A program made the position numbers and the translations under genes. This document shows, one piece after another, positions 8,558 to 9,672 of a stretch of 9,672 nt of DNA (positions are counted from its first letter, which is position 1; the number at the start of each line of letters is the position of its first letter). The notes below the pieces were generated by a model. It was not told the origin of the DNA, did not search any database, and saw only the letters and a list, made by a program, of their open reading frames with translations. This stretch comes from Pseudomonadota bacterium (GTDB taxonomy: Bacteria; Pseudomonadota; Gammaproteobacteria; Burkholderiales; Burkholderiaceae_C). Where the stretch lies: NCBI GenBank assembly GCA_021798395.1, contig JAJZHS010000070.1, positions 1 through 9,672 on the forward strand, in the 5' to 3' direction.

Positions 8558-8565
8558 CGGGTGCC

Positions 8566-8591
8566 CGCCCCGGTGGTCGACGGCCGGGGCG
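8566..8591. repeat. Perfect 8-bp inverted repeat (hairpin)
   Basis: CGCCCCGG (8566-8573) pairs with CCGGGGCG (8584-8591) around a 10-nt loop. All eight pairs are G-C or C-G, so the hairpin is very stable. No T-tract follows on either strand. It could be a terminator for transcripts from the fic side, a site at the edge of inserted DNA, or chance in GC-rich sequence. Confidence 0.6.
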
Positions 8592-8621
8592 CTGCGGTGG
8601 TGGTGCGCGAACCGACCCACG

Positions 8622-8690
8622 TGTCAGCTTAGCGAAGAGGATGGAACTGGAGGCCCCTTTGGCGCCATAAATTAGCGAAGTCGGCGGGAC
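8622..8690. mobile_element. Possible insertion-sequence terminal remnant
   Basis: The segment begins TGTCAGCTTAGCGAAG and contains the 9-bp direct repeat TTAGCGAAG twice, at 8629-8637 and 8672-8680. A TGT-starting end with short repeated internal boxes is typical of IS21-type termini. No transposase sequence is present. It lies directly beyond the fic stop codon (8697-8695). The right boundary is arbitrary, and the family call is inference from pattern only. Confidence 0.3.
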
Positions 8691-8694
8691 TGGC

Positions 8695-9615
8695 TCAACC
8701 CGCATCCGCGCCAGGCCCTTCCCTGGTCAGGAGACGGAAGAGTGGCTCGTTGATGTAGTAATTCGACCGCCCGATCCTGTGCTTGCGCACGAACCCGCCG
8801 GCCACGAGCTGGTCGAGATAGCTGGTCGCGGTGAGGCGGCTGACTCCGAGTTCGTGCTGGATGAATTCGATCTTCGTATAGGGGTGCGAGAACAGGTTGT
8901 TGATCAGGTCCTGGCTGTAGAAACGATACGCATCGCGGATGCGGTGCTTGTAGTCCATCACCAGGGCGCGGATCGCCTTCACGGTCTCAATGGTTTCCAT
9001 GGCCGTCTGCTCGACCGCCCGCAGCATGTACAGAACCCAGTCTTCCCACAGATCGTCGTCGCGCACCCCCTGCAGCAGGCGGTAGTAGTCGCCCTTGTTG
9101 CGCACGATGGCGCGGCTGAGGTACAGGACCGGAATGTCGAGCAGTCCCTGGCGCACGAGGTAGAGAACGTTGATGATGCGGCCGGTGCGGCCGTTGCCGT
9201 CGTAGAAGGGGTGGATGGTTTCGAACTGGTGGTGGATCAACGCCATCTTGACCAACGGATCGGCCGGGTACATCGCGTCGTCGTTGATGAAGCGCTCGAG
9301 GTCGCCCATTAGCGCAGGCAGATGCTCCGGCGAAGGCGGCGTATAGACGACCCGACCCGCACCATCCAGCAAAGCCGTCCCGGGCACCTGGCGCAACCCC
9401 GCTCGGTTGCGCTCGAGCGCCTCCTGGATCTGCAGGATGTGGGCCAGGGTCAACAGCCCCCGCTGGCGTACCGCGTCGAACCCGACGCGCAGCGCCTGGG
9501 CATAGCGCGAGACCTCCTTCGCTGCCTGTCCACCGCCTGCGCCGAAGTGTGCGTGCGTATTCCAGGCCAAACCGACCGCGGATTCCACGGCAATCCGACC
9601 ACCTGTCCACGGCAA
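8695..9615 (-). CDS. Fic-family protein, N-terminally truncated (catalytic core plus C-terminal winged helix)
   Basis: The open frame of 306 codons encodes a Fic domain that in this family transfers AMP or a related group to a target protein. The motif HPFYDGNGRTGR is intact at residues 135-146, and the flap region (VPGTALLDGAGRVVYTPP, 78-95) precedes it. A C-terminal winged-helix-like part (about 245-296: FIQHELGVSRLTATSYLDQLVAGGFVRKHRIGRSNYYINEPLF) follows, as in SoFic-type proteins. Those are about 370 aa, and their first ~95-100 residues carry the inhibitory helix (motif SSEIEN). Here Fic similarity begins only near residue 30 (QAAKEVSRYAQALRVGF). The first ~19 codons are translated from the 22-bp repeats. 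The ATG at 9615 is therefore not the ancestral start; the gene is probably a 5'-truncated remnant, possibly still expressed. No Fic-type promoter is visible. Hand-counted GC of one line here is 58%, lower than the ED genes. Confidence 0.8.
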   Translation of the reverse strand: MPWTGGRIAVESAVGLAWNTHAHFGAGGGQAAKEVSRYAQALRVGFDAVRQRGLLTLAHILQIQEALERNRAGLRQVPGTALLDGAGRVVYTPPSPEHLPALMGDLERFINDDAMYPADPLVKMALIHHQFETIHPFYDGNGRTGRIINVLYLVRQGLLDIPVLYLSRAIVRNKGDYYRLLQGVRDDDLWEDWVLYMLRAVEQTAMETIETVKAIRALVMDYKHRIRDAYRFYSQDLINNLFSHPYTKIEFIQHELGVSRLTATSYLDQLVAGGFVRKHRIGRSNYYINEPLFRLLTREGPGADAG

Positions 9616-9672
9616 ACCGACCAGCGTTCCACGCGAATCCGACCACCGTTCCAGTCCAATCCGACCGGGGCG
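9548..9672. mobile_element. Terminus of an insertion sequence (IS21-like), continuing beyond the right edge
   Basis: The segment starts TGTGCGTGCG and passes into five tandem repeats that run to the window edge. A TG(T)-type end followed by multiple short repeats is the layout of IS21-family termini, and the GGTCGGATT-type boxes read on the minus strand fit ends I recognise from such elements. No transposase (istA/istB) is within the window. The boundary with fic DNA lies somewhere in about 9530-9560. Confidence 0.45.
9560..9672. repeat. Five tandem ~22-bp repeats
   Basis: Units begin at 9560, 9583, 9605, 9627 and 9649, giving a period of 23, 22, 22 and 22 bp. Each has the form TTCCA-n4-AA(T/A)CCGACC followed by a variable 4-6 bp; the third unit has GTCCA in place of TTCCA. 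The last unit is cut or ends at the window edge. Units are contiguous with no unique spacers. A 22-bp period is about two helical turns, which fits an array of protein-binding sites. The array creates open frames that contribute a false N-terminus to the fic frame. Confidence 0.92.

Larger units (their letters stand above)
8440..8694. other. Gene-free region between adc and the fic gene
   Basis: This 255-bp stretch shows no supported coding sequence. From left to right it holds the adc leader, a dyad (8534-8557), a strong hairpin (8566-8591) and a segment with two direct repeats that may be an insertion-sequence remnant (from about 8622). Open frames that cross it have no recognisable protein content. 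Confidence 0.7.

Noticed and set aside
8695..9615. A Fic/antitoxin (FicT-FicA) toxin-antitoxin pair
   Set aside because: No small antitoxin frame with an inhibitory-helix motif is found next to the gene; the protein resembles single-chain SoFic-type proteins with a lost N-terminus.
9560..9672. Tandem repeats as a possible CRISPR array
   Set aside because: Units are contiguous with only 4-6 variable bases between cores; there are no spacers of 25-40 bp and no cas gene in the window.
8622..9672. The two IS-like ends as left and right ends of one element carrying fic
   Set aside because: Their sequences are unrelated (TGTCAGCTTA against TGTGCGTGCG with a different repeat core) and both point in the same direction, so they are not an inverted pair.

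Overview
The window is about 70% GC and gene-dense. It looks like the chromosome of a betaproteobacterium, probably in or near Burkholderiales. The main reasons are the gene order zwf-pgl-glk-hexR facing edd-eda, the HexR-type operator between the two operons, and the fact that some Burkholderiales (for example Burkholderia) carry glk and hexR as one fused gene. The taxonomic call is inference; no rRNA or other marker is present.

Positions 1-6081 hold a complete Entner-Doudoroff module. On the minus strand, reading right to left, are zwf (glucose-6-phosphate dehydrogenase), pgl (6-phosphogluconolactonase), glk (glucokinase) and the N-terminal 114 codons of an RpiR-family regulator, hexR, cut by the left edge. 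Neighbours are separated by 3 bp or overlap by 20 and 8 bp, so they form one tightly coupled operon. On the plus strand are edd (6-phosphogluconate dehydratase) and eda (KDPG aldolase), joined by a TGATG stop-start overlap. Together these enzymes take glucose to pyruvate plus glyceraldehyde-3-phosphate. The ~144-bp divergent region between zwf and edd carries a 15-bp near-palindrome matching the HexR consensus at 13 of 15 positions, placed over the likely zwf -10 box. A weaker HexR-like box lies just upstream of the edd ribosome binding site.

Positions 6082-8439 hold three genes with no obvious link to the sugar module. The first is a predicted secreted two-domain OB-fold-like protein (plus strand) with a four-unit QPAV linker repeat. 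It converges on a minus-strand AIM24/TIGR00266-family protein, with a nested hairpin that spans both stop codons. Upstream of the AIM24 gene, on the same strand, is an acetoacetate decarboxylase with the Schiff-base lysine pair intact.

Positions 8440-9672 look like accessory DNA of visibly lower GC in the coding part. A 255-bp gene-free stretch contains a strong hairpin and a short piece that resembles an insertion-sequence end. It is followed by a Fic-family gene (minus strand) whose catalytic HPFYDGNGRTGR motif is intact. Its normal N-terminal ~95-100 residues, which in SoFic-type proteins contain the inhibitory helix, are missing and replaced by sequence read from five tandem ~22-bp repeats running to the right edge. 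The repeats resemble the multi-repeat terminus of an IS21-type element. The simplest reading is that an IS inserted into or rearranged the fic gene. I see no CRISPR array, tRNA, rRNA or clearly new multi-gene system here.
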